Source of the DNA: Leptospiraceae bacterium
GTDB lineage: Bacteria; Spirochaetota; Leptospiria; Leptospirales; Leptospiraceae
Assembly: GCA_024233875.1 (NCBI GenBank)
Contig: JACKPB010000005.1
Location: forward strand, 1 to 64,000
DNA: 64,000 nt
Direction: 5' to 3'
Below, one piece after another: positions 45,297-55,364 of the stretch (its first letter is position 1; every line of letters starts with the position of its first letter). The translations under genes were made by a program, and so were the position numbers. Under the pieces are notes generated by a model, which had not been told where the DNA came from, searched no databases, and saw nothing but the letters and a program-made list of their open reading frames with translations.

Positions 45297-47342
45297 ATGT
45301 TTGAAATATCCATAACATCCCTGAGCTTGCTTTCTATTTTTTTCCTTCATTTTTTACCTTTGATATCTTTAGGGAAAGATGACTTAAAGTTTTCACTATT
45401 TAGAAACGCATCAATTTATTATTTTACTGAATTGCTCATCAGTTTGATTCAGATTCCGGAAACTGCTTTTTTGCGATCTCTAAATGAAATTTTCTTCCTG
45501 AGCTCCGTTTTCGATTTTGGACTGTCATTCTCTCTCCAGAAGAATCTAACCTTAGGAAAAAGATTTTTATTTGCTTCTGCTCTTCTTACTCTTCACATCC
45601 TTGTATTTAACTTTGATAAATCTATTCTCATTTTTTCTCCTGAATCAGAAACCTTTCAAATTCATTTCCAAAGATTTTCCTTATTCTATATCTCTAATCT
45701 AGTAAGCTTTTTAGTTTTTATCACAGTACTCATTCTTTCCATCCTAAAAAAAATTTCATTATTGGATGTTTCAATTTTTATAATCGTGTTTGCAATCAAA
45801 GTATTGATCCAACCCTTTTTCATCCCGATACTATTGAACAGTTATTGGAGTTCCATCCTATTCTTTCTTCTCTGTGTATTCCTACCTCTTCTGGTCTTTC
45901 GTCGGAAACAAAATCTTTCTTTTCAGAATATGGACTTTCAGTTCATAATTTATTTTTTACCGATTGTGATACCACTTTTAGGTATTTTTTCATATTCCCA
46001 TTGGAAGCAACATTTCTTTGATGAATTGTATCTTGAAGCCATTCGAATAAAAAACTCAGGAAACATTGAAGACAAATTCGGTTCCAATCATATAAAATTT
46101 CTTACCCTTCTTAGTTCCGAGGGACAGTCTTTACCCATTCTCACGTTAGCCGACATTCAAAAAAGTTTTCCTGTACTCCCGAGAGACAATTCAATCGAAT
46201 TTCATTCATTGAATTTTGAATCAATACCCAAAATATATGTATCGATAACAAGAGAACTGGGCAATAAATACTTACAGTCAGGAGCTCTTTATTCAGGATA
46301 TTCATTAGGTAGAACACTCTTCTTACTTCCATTTTTTCTTTTATCCCTATTATTAAATTCTGCTATCCTCATTTCCTACAAAATTCTCTACAGGAAAAAG
46401 AAATATTATTTTCAAAGTAAATTTCCTTTTGTTACCTGGGAGTCTGATCCCCTGATTGAAATTGATAGTCACTACTCAACTTTAATCGATGAAATGAAAA
46501 AGAAAAAATCCCAAATTTTTCATGATAAAGAAGGTTTGCATTCCGCTCTGATCAATCTTCAGATGGAATACAATAAATTATTTGAAAAGTACAATGAAGA
46601 AAAGCAGGATCTGTACAAATCCTTTTATGGTAAACCAATTGATTCGTTTCAAATTGGAAAAACGATTATAGAAATCACCCGTAAAAATCATAATAAATAC
46701 GAATTTGAGAATGAAGTCTATTCTGCCGGAAAATTTGCCTCCGGAATTTATCAGGATCCAAACGATAAGGACAGGGCTATTCTATTCTTTCTCTCGGGGA
46801 AAAATGAAACCGAAGTCATGGAACAATATTCTAAACTCAATATGTGTTTTCCGAGATATGAAAAGAGTAGCAATTTATTTAGTATATTGATCGATATAAT
46901 CAAAAAAATCCAAAAAGATTCTCCCCATATTTCCATTTTTTTGGGTATTCTTTCTTCCGGTGTCGAATTTCACTTTATAAAAAAAGGAATTTTTCCCCTC
47001 TTCCCTGTATCGAAAAATGGAATGAAAAAATTAGAAGTGCCCGATGTAGATTTTAACAATCCCGGATTCAATCGAATTTCTATCGATGACAAATCCTATA
47101 TTCTTATCGCGTCGGAAGGAGCTGAATATGGATTTAAGACCGAGACCGGAAATCCTTTGAATTTGGAAGTACTACTTAAAGAATTTCAGAAGAAAGAACC
47201 ATTTTCTACGGATGATTTCCTAATTTTTTGTGAGGAGAACTATGAAAACTCTGAAGATTTTGGCATTTGCACAATTGCTCAGAAAAAAAATTCCAGAAGT
47301 TCGGAATCCGATCAGGAATCGGTAGAATGGGAAAAAATTTGA
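45297..47342 (+). CDS. multi-TM protein with degenerate PP2C (SpoIIE-like) domain
   Basis: The 681-residue protein has about six to seven TM helices (first at about 6-22, the last of this group at 215-233), an outside domain (235-335), another TM (338-360), a coiled linker (390-445) and a C-terminal region (450-662) with the strand order of SpoIIE-type PP2C phosphatases. The metal-binding residues are missing: AGKF (477-480) stands where GGDF is expected, FFLSGKN (497-503) replaces DVSGKG, and SEGAE (606-610) replaces TDG-E. It is therefore probably a pseudophosphatase that binds a partner. The PP2C-like call is by pattern. Confidence 0.55.
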   Translation: MFEISITSLSLLSIFFLHFLPLISLGKDDLKFSLFRNASIYYFTELLISLIQIPETAFLRSLNEIFFLSSVFDFGLSFSLQKNLTLGKRFLFASALLTLHILVFNFDKSILIFSPESETFQIHFQRFSLFYISNLVSFLVFITVLILSILKKISLLDVSIFIIVFAIKVLIQPFFIPILLNSYWSSILFFLLCVFLPLLVFRRKQNLSFQNMDFQFIIYFLPIVIPLLGIFSYSHWKQHFFDELYLEAIRIKNSGNIEDKFGSNHIKFLTLLSSEGQSLPILTLADIQKSFPVLPRDNSIEFHSLNFESIPKIYVSITRELGNKYLQSGALYSGYSLGRTLFLLPFFLLSLLLNSAILISYKILYRKKKYYFQSKFPFVTWESDPLIEIDSHYSTLIDEMKKKKSQIFHDKEGLHSALINLQMEYNKLFEKYNEEKQDLYKSFYGKPIDSFQIGKTIIEITRKNHNKYEFENEVYSAGKFASGIYQDPNDKDRAILFFLSGKNETEVMEQYSKLNMCFPRYEKSSNLFSILIDIIKKIQKDSPHISIFLGILSSGVEFHFIKKGIFPLFPVSKNGMKKLEVPDVDFNNPGFNRISIDDKSYILIASEGAEYGFKTETGNPLNLEVLLKEFQKKEPFSTDDFLIFCEENYENSEDFGICTIAQKKNSRSSESDQESVEWEKI

Positions 47343-47413
47343 ATGGGATTAATGAATGCGTTTTCGAATTTTTGGTTTAAAAACTAAACCATATAATTTT
47401 TTCTGGAAATGTT

Positions 47414-48664
47414 ATGACTCAAATACCAGAAATAGTACCTATTGGAACCTTACCGGAACTAGGAATAGTTCCCAAAAAAATGTATGCTCAGGTGATCCGA
47501 CCAGAACGATTTGGAGAGCCCAAATCTGCATTTCAAATTGAACAGATTGATGTACCGGAGCTTGGACCCGATGATGTTTTGGTAGCCGTTATGGCTGCCG
47601 GAGTGAACTACAATAATGTATGGGCAGCCCTAGGGTATCCTGTGGATGTCATCGGAGCAAGAAATAAGAAAGGTGAACCGGAAAAGTTTCATATCGGAGG
47701 ATCAGATGCATCCGGTATAGTTTACAAAGTCGGTTCGGAAGTCACCAATGTAAAAGTGGGTGACGAAGTTGTGATCCATTGTGGAGTCTGGGATAAAAAT
47801 GATCCCTGGGTAAAAGCAGGAAATGATCCCATGTATGCTCCATCCCAATTGATCTGGGGCTATGAAACTAACTGGGGCTCATTCGCTCAGTTTACAAAGG
47901 TTCAGGCTCATCAATGTCTACCCAAACCAACCCACCTTACCTGGGAAGATTCTGCAGCGTATATGCTGGTCGCAGCTACCGCTTATCGTATGCTTCATCA
48001 CTGGAAACCAAATGATGTAAAAAAAGATGAAGTTGTTTTGATTTGGGGTGGATCCGGAGGTCTCGGAAGCATGGCGATTCAGATAGTCAAAGCGGCAGGA
48101 GGTATCCCAATCGCCGTGGTCAGTAGTGAAGAAAAGAGAGAATTCTGTATGAAGCTCGGTGCTGCCGGAGTGATCAATCGCAATGATTTCAAACATTGGG
48201 GTGCCATCACTTCTGAAATCAATAAACCCGAAGTTTTTGGAGACTGGACGAAGGCTGCAAGAGAATTCGGAAAAGCAATCTGGAACATCGCCGGAAAAGG
48301 CAAAAATCCAACGATTGTTTTTGAACATCCGGGAGAGTCCACTCTACCTACCTCAGCTTTTGTGTGCGAAACAGGTGGAATGGTAGTGATTTGTGCAGGA
48401 ACAACAGGATTCAATGCAACAGTTGATCTTAGATATCTCTGGATGCGCCAAAAAAGACTTCAGGGGTCTCATTTCGCAAATGATGACAATTGTAGAGACT
48501 TAAACCAATTGGTGATAGACAAAAAAGTAGATCCAGTTCTCTCAAAGACTTTTACATTTGAAGAAACCGGTGATTGTCACCAGCTAATGAAAGAAAATAA
48601 ACATCCTCAAGGAAATATGTCCATCTTAGTAGGAGCACCTACTACAGGTCTGGGCAAGAAATAA
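47414..48664 (+). CDS. ccr: crotonyl-CoA carboxylase/reductase
   Basis: CCR reduces crotonyl-CoA with NADPH and adds CO2, giving ethylmalonyl-CoA. The 416-residue MDR-fold protein shows the CCR-specific extensions: [40 protein letters not shown] (nucleotide loop) and [21 protein letters not shown] at the C-terminus contains the His of the CO2-binding site. In acetate-assimilating bacteria it drives the ethylmalonyl-CoA pathway; alternatively it supplies acyl-CoA extender units. The other pathway genes are not in this window. A second MDR enzyme follows 45 bp later. Confidence 0.92.
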   Translation: MTQIPEIVPIGTLPELGIVPKKMYAQVIRPERFGEPKSAFQIEQIDVPELGPDDVLVAVMAAGVNYNNVWAALGYPVDVIGARNKKGEPEKFHIGGSDASGIVYKVGSEVTNVKVGDEVVIHCGVWDKNDPWVKAGNDPMYAPSQLIWGYETNWGSFAQFTKVQAHQCLPKPTHLTWEDSAAYMLVAATAYRMLHHWKPNDVKKDEVVLIWGGSGGLGSMAIQIVKAAGGIPIAVVSSEEKREFCMKLGAAGVINRNDFKHWGAITSEINKPEVFGDWTKAAREFGKAIWNIAGKGKNPTIVFEHPGESTLPTSAFVCETGGMVVICAGTTGFNATVDLRYLWMRQKRLQGSHFANDDNCRDLNQLVIDKKVDPVLSKTFTFEETGDCHQLMKENKHPQGNMSILVGAPTTGLGKK

Positions 48665-48673
48665 ACTCAATCC

Positions 48674-48695
48674 GGGGCGGGTTCATCACCGCCCC
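48674..48695 (+). repeat. GC-rich hairpin between ccr and the MDR dehydrogenase
   Basis: GGGGCGG and CCGCCCC form a perfect 7-bp stem with an 8-base loop. There is no T-run after it. It lies in the 45-bp gap just before the next ATG and might attenuate or separate the two genes. Confidence 0.55.
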
Positions 48696-48709
48696 ATTCC
48701 GGTACAAAA

Positions 48710-49720
48710 ATGAAAAAAGTCATCATCCCCGAATTCGGAATTTCCAATTTAAAAATCGTAGAAGAAGATCCTCCAAAACCTCAGAAATATGAAGTTTTAG
48801 TAAAGATCTATTCTGTATCACTAAATTATAGAGATTATCTCACTATAGAAGGAAAGTACAATCCAAATTATAAGCTTCCGCTTGTACCCTGTAGTGACGG
48901 GGCCGGAGAGATTGTCGAAATTGGTGAGTCTGTCCAAGAATGGAAGGTTGGAGATCGAGTGATTGGAGTTTTTGCTCCTGATTGGGTAGATGGCAAGGCG
49001 GAAAGAAAGGAAATTCGAAACACCCTCGGTGGACCCAATGATGGAACTCTCACGCAATATCGTATCTTTCATAAAAATGCTATCGTTTCACTGCCCAAAA
49101 ACCTTTCCTATTCTGAAGCCGCAACTCTTCCCTGTGCGGGATTGACCGCCTGGTCATCACTCTTCGTTGAAGGAAACTTGAAACCCGGAGATACCGTTTT
49201 GGTTCAGGGCACAGGTGGAGTTTCTCTCGCTGCGATAAGTTTGGCCAAATCAATCGGAGCTACAGTTGTAGCTACAACCGGAAATGAAGAAAAAGAAGAG
49301 AGATTGAAATTTCTAGGAGTCGATCATGTGATCAATTACAACCGAACTCCTAACTGGGGAAAAGTAGCCAGATCTCTGGGTTCCGGAGATGGTATCGATC
49401 ATATTCTGGAAGTTGGTGGAGCCGGAACTCTAGAAGAGTCCATCAAAGCAATCAAACCTTTCGGTCAGATCAGTCTCATCGGGATTCTATCAGGTTCAGC
49501 CGGGAAGATCAATTTATTGCCTGTTTTGATGCAAAATGTCCGACTTCAGGGAATTTTGGTGGGTAGTAAAAATGCTCTGAAAGATTTGGTGACCTGTATA
49601 GAAAAATGTGAAATTCATCCTGTAATTGATAAGGAATTCCCTATGGAAAGTTCCATAGAAGCTATAGAGTATCTAAAGTCAGGTTCTCATTTCGGAAAGA
49701 TCTGCATTAGGAATTTTTAA
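48710..49720 (+). CDS. MDR-superfamily NAD(P)-dependent dehydrogenase/quinone oxidoreductase
   Basis: The 336-residue protein has the GroES-like domain (SLNYRDYLTIEGKY, PCSDGAGEIVEIG) and the Rossmann fold with TVLVQGTGGVSLAAISLAKS. The catalytic zinc ligands of alcohol dehydrogenases (Cys-His) are not evident, since the Cys position is Asn in SLNYRDY, so it is closer to zinc-free quinone oxidoreductases. Its substrate is unknown. It lies after ccr with a GC-rich hairpin between them, no clear ribosome site, and a 4-bp stop overlap with tolC. Confidence 0.85.
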   Translation: MKKVIIPEFGISNLKIVEEDPPKPQKYEVLVKIYSVSLNYRDYLTIEGKYNPNYKLPLVPCSDGAGEIVEIGESVQEWKVGDRVIGVFAPDWVDGKAERKEIRNTLGGPNDGTLTQYRIFHKNAIVSLPKNLSYSEAATLPCAGLTAWSSLFVEGNLKPGDTVLVQGTGGVSLAAISLAKSIGATVVATTGNEEKEERLKFLGVDHVINYNRTPNWGKVARSLGSGDGIDHILEVGGAGTLEESIKAIKPFGQISLIGILSGSAGKINLLPVLMQNVRLQGILVGSKNALKDLVTCIEKCEIHPVIDKEFPMESSIEAIEYLKSGSHFGKICIRNF

Positions 49721-51270
49721 AATTTAGGAAGGATTTTTTCAATACTAATATCATACTTTTCAAACAATTCATTTTTTGCCAGTTCGTATCTCATGAGGTT
49801 GATATTGAAATTGATCATGGATTGAGTCTCACTCAATTGATTTTGTACCAGATTGTCCAAAGCATTTTTTACCATGACTGCCGTGTATCTTCCCTGTCGG
49901 AAACTATTGTAGAGACCTTTGTAGTACGCTTCGGACTGCTTTCTGGTTTCAATTGAATTTTCCAAAATTTTATGACCTACGACAACCTGTTGGTATTTGT
50001 TGTACACATCATCATAAATTTCACGTTTTAAATTGTCTTCTTCCAGGCTTACCTGATAGTTCATGATTTCCGCATCTCTTAATCCGGCCTTTACTCCCTT
50101 ATCAAAAAGAGGATAGGTCACTTTCACATTTGCTATGGCATCATAGTATTTAGTTGATGGTATACCGTACTGAGTATTTGTATAGTTTGCCTGAGGTGAA
50201 ATCAGAGTTTGACCTTTCGCTGATCGGGATGCTGTTACTTTTACTGAAGGCAAAGCGTCGTCTTTTGCATTTTCTTTAGTGAGTTGGGCAATTTCTTTTT
50301 TCAAACCGAGAGACTTCCAATCATGTCTGTGTTCGAATGCATAAGCCAGATCTTTGTCGAAATCTATGGTTTCAGGAAGATCTTTTTCTAGATCAGTGAT
50401 CTCTCCTAAATCATGATCGGGTGGTAGATTCAGAATTCTCGATAGCTTTCTACGACTTTCTTCTTTTTCTAACTTTGCTTTTTCTAATTGGTTTTCTGTT
50501 TGTGAGATCAAAGCATTCCATTGATTGATTTCAAAATTTTCTGCTAAGCCCAATCTTGTTTTTTGAATGGTAAGATTTCTAATGTTTTTGGAGTTTTTCA
50601 ATAACTGTTCAAAAGTCTGAACAGAAGATTCAGAAACAATATAAGACCAGTAGCTGACCATAGTATCTACAATGGTACCTGAAAGTTTATAAGATAAATC
50701 TAACTTATTGATTTCGCTCTGATGCTTTAGCATCTTATCAATATTTTGATCTTTCAATCCAAAACTATTTTTTAAAATGTCCTGACTCAGTGTAAGAGTA
50801 ATCGCTCCTGTATAGAGGGGTCGCAGGGCAAGAGCACTGAACCCACTACTTGCATTTTGAACAGGATCCTCAAAAGCGTTGGAGTCAAATCTCTGTGAAC
50901 TGGCATCTATCTTAAAGTAAGTTCCCGTCATGAAGATTTTTTCTATACCTGCATTGAACTTGTCTGTAGATGACTTGGTTCCTGTAAAGAAATTAGATCG
51001 GTTGTTCGGGAAGGTAGATTTCTGGGAATCGAGTCCTCCTACAAATCTCCATGAGTACTTTGACTGCGATTTCAAATACCCGGAATCAGATTTGATAAGC
51101 TCGAAAGCTGTATTCTTAATGTCCGGACTATTTTCAATCGCTCTCTGTACTGCTTCTTTTAGTGTTAGTTTTACTTTTGGAGTCTTTACCTCTTCATTTG
51201 TTTCCTGAGACAGAAGAGGTGATAGAACTAAACTAAAAAGAATAGAAATAAATAGGAGGATTCTTATCAT
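49717..51270 (-). CDS. TolC-family outer membrane efflux protein
   Basis: The 517-residue protein has a signal peptide (1-21) and the repeated helical OEP layout: LTLKEAVQRAIENSPDIK near the start of the first half and the alpha-barrel pattern in the second half (AYYKGLYNSFRQGRYTAV). TolC proteins form outer membrane channels for export pumps or type I secretion. It begins immediately after the sucD stop (1 bp) and may be transcribed with sucCD, or have its own promoter inside sucD. No pump components are adjacent. Confidence 0.9.
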   Translation of the reverse strand: MIRILLFISILFSLVLSPLLSQETNEEVKTPKVKLTLKEAVQRAIENSPDIKNTAFELIKSDSGYLKSQSKYSWRFVGGLDSQKSTFPNNRSNFFTGTKSSTDKFNAGIEKIFMTGTYFKIDASSQRFDSNAFEDPVQNASSGFSALALRPLYTGAITLTLSQDILKNSFGLKDQNIDKMLKHQSEINKLDLSYKLSGTIVDTMVSYWSYIVSESSVQTFEQLLKNSKNIRNLTIQKTRLGLAENFEINQWNALISQTENQLEKAKLEKEESRRKLSRILNLPPDHDLGEITDLEKDLPETIDFDKDLAYAFEHRHDWKSLGLKKEIAQLTKENAKDDALPSVKVTASRSAKGQTLISPQANYTNTQYGIPSTKYYDAIANVKVTYPLFDKGVKAGLRDAEIMNYQVSLEEDNLKREIYDDVYNKYQQVVVGHKILENSIETRKQSEAYYKGLYNSFRQGRYTAVMVKNALDNLVQNQLSETQSMINFNINLMRYELAKNELFEKYDISIEKILPKF

Positions 51271-52146
51271 TTATTTTCCCAGGGCTTTTTTCATTGTACT
51301 ACCGATATCGGCAGGAGAAACGCAAACATGAACACCGGCTGCTTTCATGGCATCCATTTTGGACTTTGCAGTTCCCATTCCACCACTGATGATCGCACCG
51401 GCATGTCCCATTCTTTTTCCGGGAGGTGCAGTCTGACCCGCGATGAATCCAACAACCGGTTTTTTGACATGAGCTTTGATGTATTCGGATGCTTCTTCTT
51501 CTGCAGTTCCACCAATCTCACCGATCATTACAATCCCTTCAGTATTGGGGTCTTCATTGAGAAGTTTGATCGCATCGGTATGGGTAGTTCCGATGATCGG
51601 ATCCCCACCTATCCCTATACATGTAGATTGACCGAGACCAACATTACTCAACTGACCTACAGATTCATAAGTCAGAGTTCCTGATCTCGAAACCACTCCG
51701 ATAGATCCTTCTTTGTGGATGAATCCGGGCATAATTCCTATTTTGCACATACCCGGACTGATGACACCGGGACAATTTGGTCCGATGAGAGTTGTCTTGG
51801 AATTTCTAAGCACACTCCATGCTTTTTGCATATCATGTGCAGGAATACCTTCTGTGATACAAACAATAAGTTCAATACCCGCGAGCACACCTTCAATGAT
51901 TGCGTCAGCGGCAAAAGCGGGAGGAACAAAAATTACAGATGCATTGGCACCTTCTTTTTGAATCGTTTCACGCAACGTATTGAAAATTGGTACTCCGTGC
52001 TCGGATTTTTGACCGCCTTTACCGGGAGTCACTCCGGCAACTACCTTCGTTCCATATTCAATCATCTGGGATGTGTGGAATGCACCTTCCTTTCCTGTGA
52101 TCCCCTGGACGACTACTCTTGTATTCTTATCTATTAGTACTGCCAT
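51271..52146 (-). CDS. sucD: succinyl-CoA synthetase subunit alpha
   Basis: The 291-residue protein contains the CoA-binding [28 protein letters not shown] and the phosphohistidine in [11 protein letters not shown]. With SucC it makes ATP or GTP from succinyl-CoA in the TCA cycle. It starts 9 bp after sucC. Confidence 0.97.
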   Translation of the reverse strand: MAVLIDKNTRVVVQGITGKEGAFHTSQMIEYGTKVVAGVTPGKGGQKSEHGVPIFNTLRETIQKEGANASVIFVPPAFAADAIIEGVLAGIELIVCITEGIPAHDMQKAWSVLRNSKTTLIGPNCPGVISPGMCKIGIMPGFIHKEGSIGVVSRSGTLTYESVGQLSNVGLGQSTCIGIGGDPIIGTTHTDAIKLLNEDPNTEGIVMIGEIGGTAEEEASEYIKAHVKKPVVGFIAGQTAPPGKRMGHAGAIISGGMGTAKSKMDAMKAAGVHVCVSPADIGSTMKKALGK

Positions 52147-52155
52147 AATGCTTCC

Positions 52156-53322
52156 TTATTTAATTAGTTGGGGAATTTTTTCTATCGCATCTGTCAATTC
52201 ATCTGCTACGATGATAGTCAGTCCACTTGCATTGAGGATTTTTTTACCTTCTTCCGCATTGGTTCCTTTGAGTCGGACCATGAGTGGGACCTTGATATTT
52301 ACTGACTTTGCTGCTTCGACAATCCCCTGAGCTACACGATCACATCTCACAATTCCACCGAAGATATTCACAAAAATTGCTTTCACGTTTGGATCGGACA
52401 GGATGATTTCAAATCCATTCTTTACAGTGTTGACATTCGCTCCACCACCTACATCCAGAAAGTTAGCCGGCTCAGCACCTGCATACTTGATTACATCCAT
52501 TGTCGCCATTGCGAGACCTGCTCCATTGACCATACAACCTATGTTTCCATCTAATTTGACATAGTTTAAGCTGTATTCACTGGCTTTCAACTCTAATGGA
52601 TCTTCTTCAGTCTTGTCTCTGTATGCCTGAGAATCGGGATGTCTGAAACCAGCATTTTCATCTAGGGTAATTTTACAGTCACCTGCAATGATTTCATTGT
52701 CTTTTGTCAGAATCAATGGATTGATCTCCAAAAGAGAGCAATCTTCTTCGATGTATGCTTTGTAAAGGGATGTGAAGAAGGTCATAGCTGACTTCAACGC
52801 GTCTTTAGGTAGATCCAATCGATACGCTAATTCCCTAGCCTGGGCAGGTTGAATTCCTATACCGGGGTCTACTTCAATCTTAATAATCTTTTCGGGTTCT
52901 TTTTCCGCTACTTCTTCGATTTCCATTCCCCCTTCTTTGGAGGCCATCAAAATGGTTTTTTTAGTGGATCTATCCAGAAGAATACTGATGTAGTATTCTT
53001 TCTCTATTTGCAATCCCTGTTCAAAATATACTTTTAGTACTTTCTTCCCTTCCGGTCCTGTCTGGTGGGTAACCAATTGCATTCCAAGAATGGACTCAGC
53101 TGCAGCCATAGCGTCATTTTTAGTTTGGGTAACCTTGACACCACCGCCTTTTCCGCGTCCACCCGCATGAATCTGAGCTTTCACAACAACGATTTTTGAA
53201 AATCGTGCTACTTCATCATAAGCTTTGGAAGCATCCTCAATTTTATCAATCACTACACCAAAGGGAACCCGAACATTGTGCTTTCCGAGAATTTCCTTTG
53301 CTTGATACTCATGAATTTTCAT
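52156..53322 (-). CDS. sucC: succinyl-CoA synthetase subunit beta
   Basis: The 388-residue protein has the ATP-grasp core: [30 protein letters not shown], the LEINPLIL segment and [15 protein letters not shown]. Length is normal. It is the first gene of sucCD, preceded by a perfect 8-bp palindrome (53364-53385). Confidence 0.97.
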   Translation of the reverse strand: MKIHEYQAKEILGKHNVRVPFGVVIDKIEDASKAYDEVARFSKIVVVKAQIHAGGRGKGGGVKVTQTKNDAMAAAESILGMQLVTHQTGPEGKKVLKVYFEQGLQIEKEYYISILLDRSTKKTILMASKEGGMEIEEVAEKEPEKIIKIEVDPGIGIQPAQARELAYRLDLPKDALKSAMTFFTSLYKAYIEEDCSLLEINPLILTKDNEIIAGDCKITLDENAGFRHPDSQAYRDKTEEDPLELKASEYSLNYVKLDGNIGCMVNGAGLAMATMDVIKYAGAEPANFLDVGGGANVNTVKNGFEIILSDPNVKAIFVNIFGGIVRCDRVAQGIVEAAKSVNIKVPLMVRLKGTNAEEGKKILNASGLTIIVADELTDAIEKIPQLIK

Positions 53323-53363
53323 ACAATACCCTGCATTTATTTATTATCTTTTAAGACATTGAT

Positions 53364-53385
53364 GAGACAATTTTTCTATTGTCTC
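53364..53385. promoter_or_regulatory. perfect palindrome upstream of sucCD
   Basis: GAGACAAT (53364-53371) and ATTGTCTC (53378-53385) are exact complements with a 6-base spacer, 41 bp before the sucC start. Size and position fit a dimeric repressor site or a leader hairpin. There is no T-run of terminator type on either side. Confidence 0.45.
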
Positions 53386-53396
53386 TCTTTGTCATG

Positions 53397-53427
53397 TAAA
53401 AAATCAACTCACCTGATATTAATCAGG
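53397..53427 (-). terminator. candidate terminator of the radical SAM gene
   Basis: CCTGAT/ATCAGG (53412-53427) closes a 4-base loop and on the minus strand is followed after about 8 nt by a six-T run. A second small stem (AAGGATC/GATCCCT, 53447-53466) lies nearer the stop codon. Confidence 0.4.
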
Positions 53428-53465
53428 ATTTCATGCGATTCGGTAAAAGGATCCATAAAGATCCC

Positions 53466-54779
53466 TCAGTTTCTACCTCTATATCCTATCACATCCATGA
53501 ATGCACTTACGGAGAAAACCGCATTTCCTACTCCGGGTTCACCGTATCCGGGTGGTGTGGGTAAGGAATACTTCTCAAATGTTTCCTTCCATTTTGTAAG
53601 CAGTTCACAGAAGTATTCCAGAGGAGGTCCTGCTTGAGTTCCTAAGGTGGTAAACGGCTCCGGACACCAGGTTGTGAATCTGGGCACGATTCCTTTGGAC
53701 ATAAAGAAATCCAAACCTTCTCCGGTGGATCGGATGGCTTCTTCAATTGTTTCAAATCCCCAGGGCTGAGAGAGCTCTACTCCTCCCACGAAGTTTGGAA
53801 TCACATGGGAAGGTCCGAAGACCTCTGCTGAATCGACAACTCTTCTGATCCAGTTGTCTCTTCCAATCCAGGAAGTTTTTCCCGGACAGATTTTTTCAAA
53901 TAGGTTTTTGTCCCACACTTCATAGTTGGGATGGTAGACCTGGATCCCCGCATCTTTGAATTTTTGGCAATCTTCCTTTTCAAAGGCCTGAGCTACTATT
54001 TTTCCCATCCACCTTCCGGGAAATTTTTCTTCAATCGCTCTCGGATAATCCAAATAAAAATCTACCTCTGATTTCTTTTTTAAATTAGTTAGAACAGATC
54101 CCCCGGTTATTGTGTAGACCTTGGCAATCTCATCTTCCGAATCGATCCAGCTGAGAACTTCAAGGATATCATCTAAATCTTTCACACCTGTATACGGTCG
54201 ACCTGCATTCTTTTGCTGTCGATAGTTGTGGTTGATATCACAAAAAGCACATTCTTCATCCTTTCCGAAGTACTGACAGTTTCGAAATACAGTCAAATAA
54301 ATCAAATAACCCCATTCAATCACCGGAGCAATTTCTCCGGGAAATTTTCCTGATTGTGTTTTGTGACGGTACCAGGAGGGAATGGGGGGAAATTCCAGAC
54401 TTCCGAGATCCACTCCATCGAGAAAGAGATGGGGGGTATTCTCAGAAAGATTTACCTTGTACGGAGAATTCGGATTGTTTCGAGTGGAAACAACTGTCGG
54501 TTGCAATCCAAAATGTCCCCCTGAAATCTTTACTTCTTCGGGTGCCTTTCGATCTTCTCCCTTTTTCATTTCGGAAAGAGGGATGTGATCGAAGGAAAAA
54601 ATAAAATAGTCTTTGGATTTGTAATCTAAGTTTCGATTCAAAACTTCCTGAGAAAAATCCAATCCCTGACGCAGTACATCCTGCTTCAGAATGGCTTCCA
54701 TGGGAATGAAACGAAATTTTCTTTCCATTTCTTCTAATAATTGAAGGGATGATGGTTGACGGATGGTTGTTGTTTCCAA
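53466..54779 (-). CDS. radical SAM protein with unusual CX8CX2C motif
   Basis: The 437-residue protein carries cysteines 168, 177 and 180 (CQYFGKDEECAFC) instead of the usual CX3CX2C, followed by ITGG (224-227) as the SAM-binding GGE-like motif. The barrel pattern (YHPNYEVWD, VIPNFVGGVELS) fits a radical SAM enzyme. The first 165 residues form a separate N-terminal region I do not recognise. There is no recognisable C-terminal extra FeS domain. The substrate is unknown, and no cofactor-biosynthesis genes are close. The divergent neighbour is an exported NTF2-like protein. Confidence 0.75.
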   Translation of the reverse strand: METTTIRQPSSLQLLEEMERKFRFIPMEAILKQDVLRQGLDFSQEVLNRNLDYKSKDYFIFSFDHIPLSEMKKGEDRKAPEEVKISGGHFGLQPTVVSTRNNPNSPYKVNLSENTPHLFLDGVDLGSLEFPPIPSWYRHKTQSGKFPGEIAPVIEWGYLIYLTVFRNCQYFGKDEECAFCDINHNYRQQKNAGRPYTGVKDLDDILEVLSWIDSEDEIAKVYTITGGSVLTNLKKKSEVDFYLDYPRAIEEKFPGRWMGKIVAQAFEKEDCQKFKDAGIQVYHPNYEVWDKNLFEKICPGKTSWIGRDNWIRRVVDSAEVFGPSHVIPNFVGGVELSQPWGFETIEEAIRSTGEGLDFFMSKGIVPRFTTWCPEPFTTLGTQAGPPLEYFCELLTKWKETFEKYSLPTPPGYGEPGVGNAVFSVSAFMDVIGYRGRN

Positions 54780-54892
54780 ATTTTTACCCGGTGAAAAAAC
54801 TTAAACTGGTTGTAACTGTAAGTCTTTTTGATATTTTGATTACCATTTAGAAAAATCAAAAGAAAGATTCAATTCATAAAAATGAGCGAAAA

Positions 54893-55327
54893 ATGAAACC
54901 TTTACTTCTTATTCTTTTTGTAACACTATCAATTCCTTCATCAATTCTGGCTACAGACCATTCCGATCTGGAGACTGTGATCAATTCTTATTTTGAATTC
55001 TGGTCCGACCAAAATATGAAAGACTACAGATCTCTTTTTTCCAAATCAGCAAGAATCGACTTCCGATCCAAATCCGGAATGATTCAGTCTGAAAATTTGG
55101 AAGATTTCATCGATAGTCAGACTCAATCCCATATTTTTTCACCTGTTCCGATGAAAGAAATTCCTCTCGAAAAGAAAATCACCATAGGAAAGGACATAGC
55201 ACAGGTCATGGTGTATTGGAAATTAACTGCCGGAAAGCGGGTGGTTAAGGGTTGGGATTTTTTTGTTCTCAATAAAGAAGGAGGAACCTGGAAAATCATC
55301 TACCTGATCTTCCAAAATGAAAACTGA
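54893..55327 (+). CDS. exported NTF2/SnoaL-like protein
   Basis: The 144-residue protein has a signal peptide (1-20, ending SILA) and an NTF2-like cone fold: a first helix pair (VINSYFEFWSDQNMKDYRSLFS) followed by mixed strands ending in GGTWKIIYLIF. NTF2-like proteins are small binding or enzymatic domains. It should be periplasmic. The stop codon lies in the stem of the glpK terminator. Function unknown. Confidence 0.75.
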   Translation: MKPLLLILFVTLSIPSSILATDHSDLETVINSYFEFWSDQNMKDYRSLFSKSARIDFRSKSGMIQSENLEDFIDSQTQSHIFSPVPMKEIPLEKKITIGKDIAQVMVYWKLTAGKRVVKGWDFFVLNKEGGTWKIIYLIFQNEN

Positions 55328-55355
55328 TCCGACTCCAGAAATTAGAGTCGGATCA
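55312..55355 (-). terminator. terminator of glpK
   Basis: TGATCCGACTC (55325-55335) and GAGTCGGATCA (55345-55355) form a perfect 11-bp stem with a 9-base loop. Read on the minus strand it is followed by a T-rich tract (GTTTTCATTTT). It also overlaps the stop of the convergent NTF2-like gene and may act in both directions. Confidence 0.75.
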
Positions 55356-55364
55356 AAATAAGAT

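Noticed and set aside
51715..52137. 140-codon plus-strand frame inside sucD
   Set aside because: Antisense shadow of a clearly coding sucD; composition is Cys/His-rich as expected from the reverse frame.
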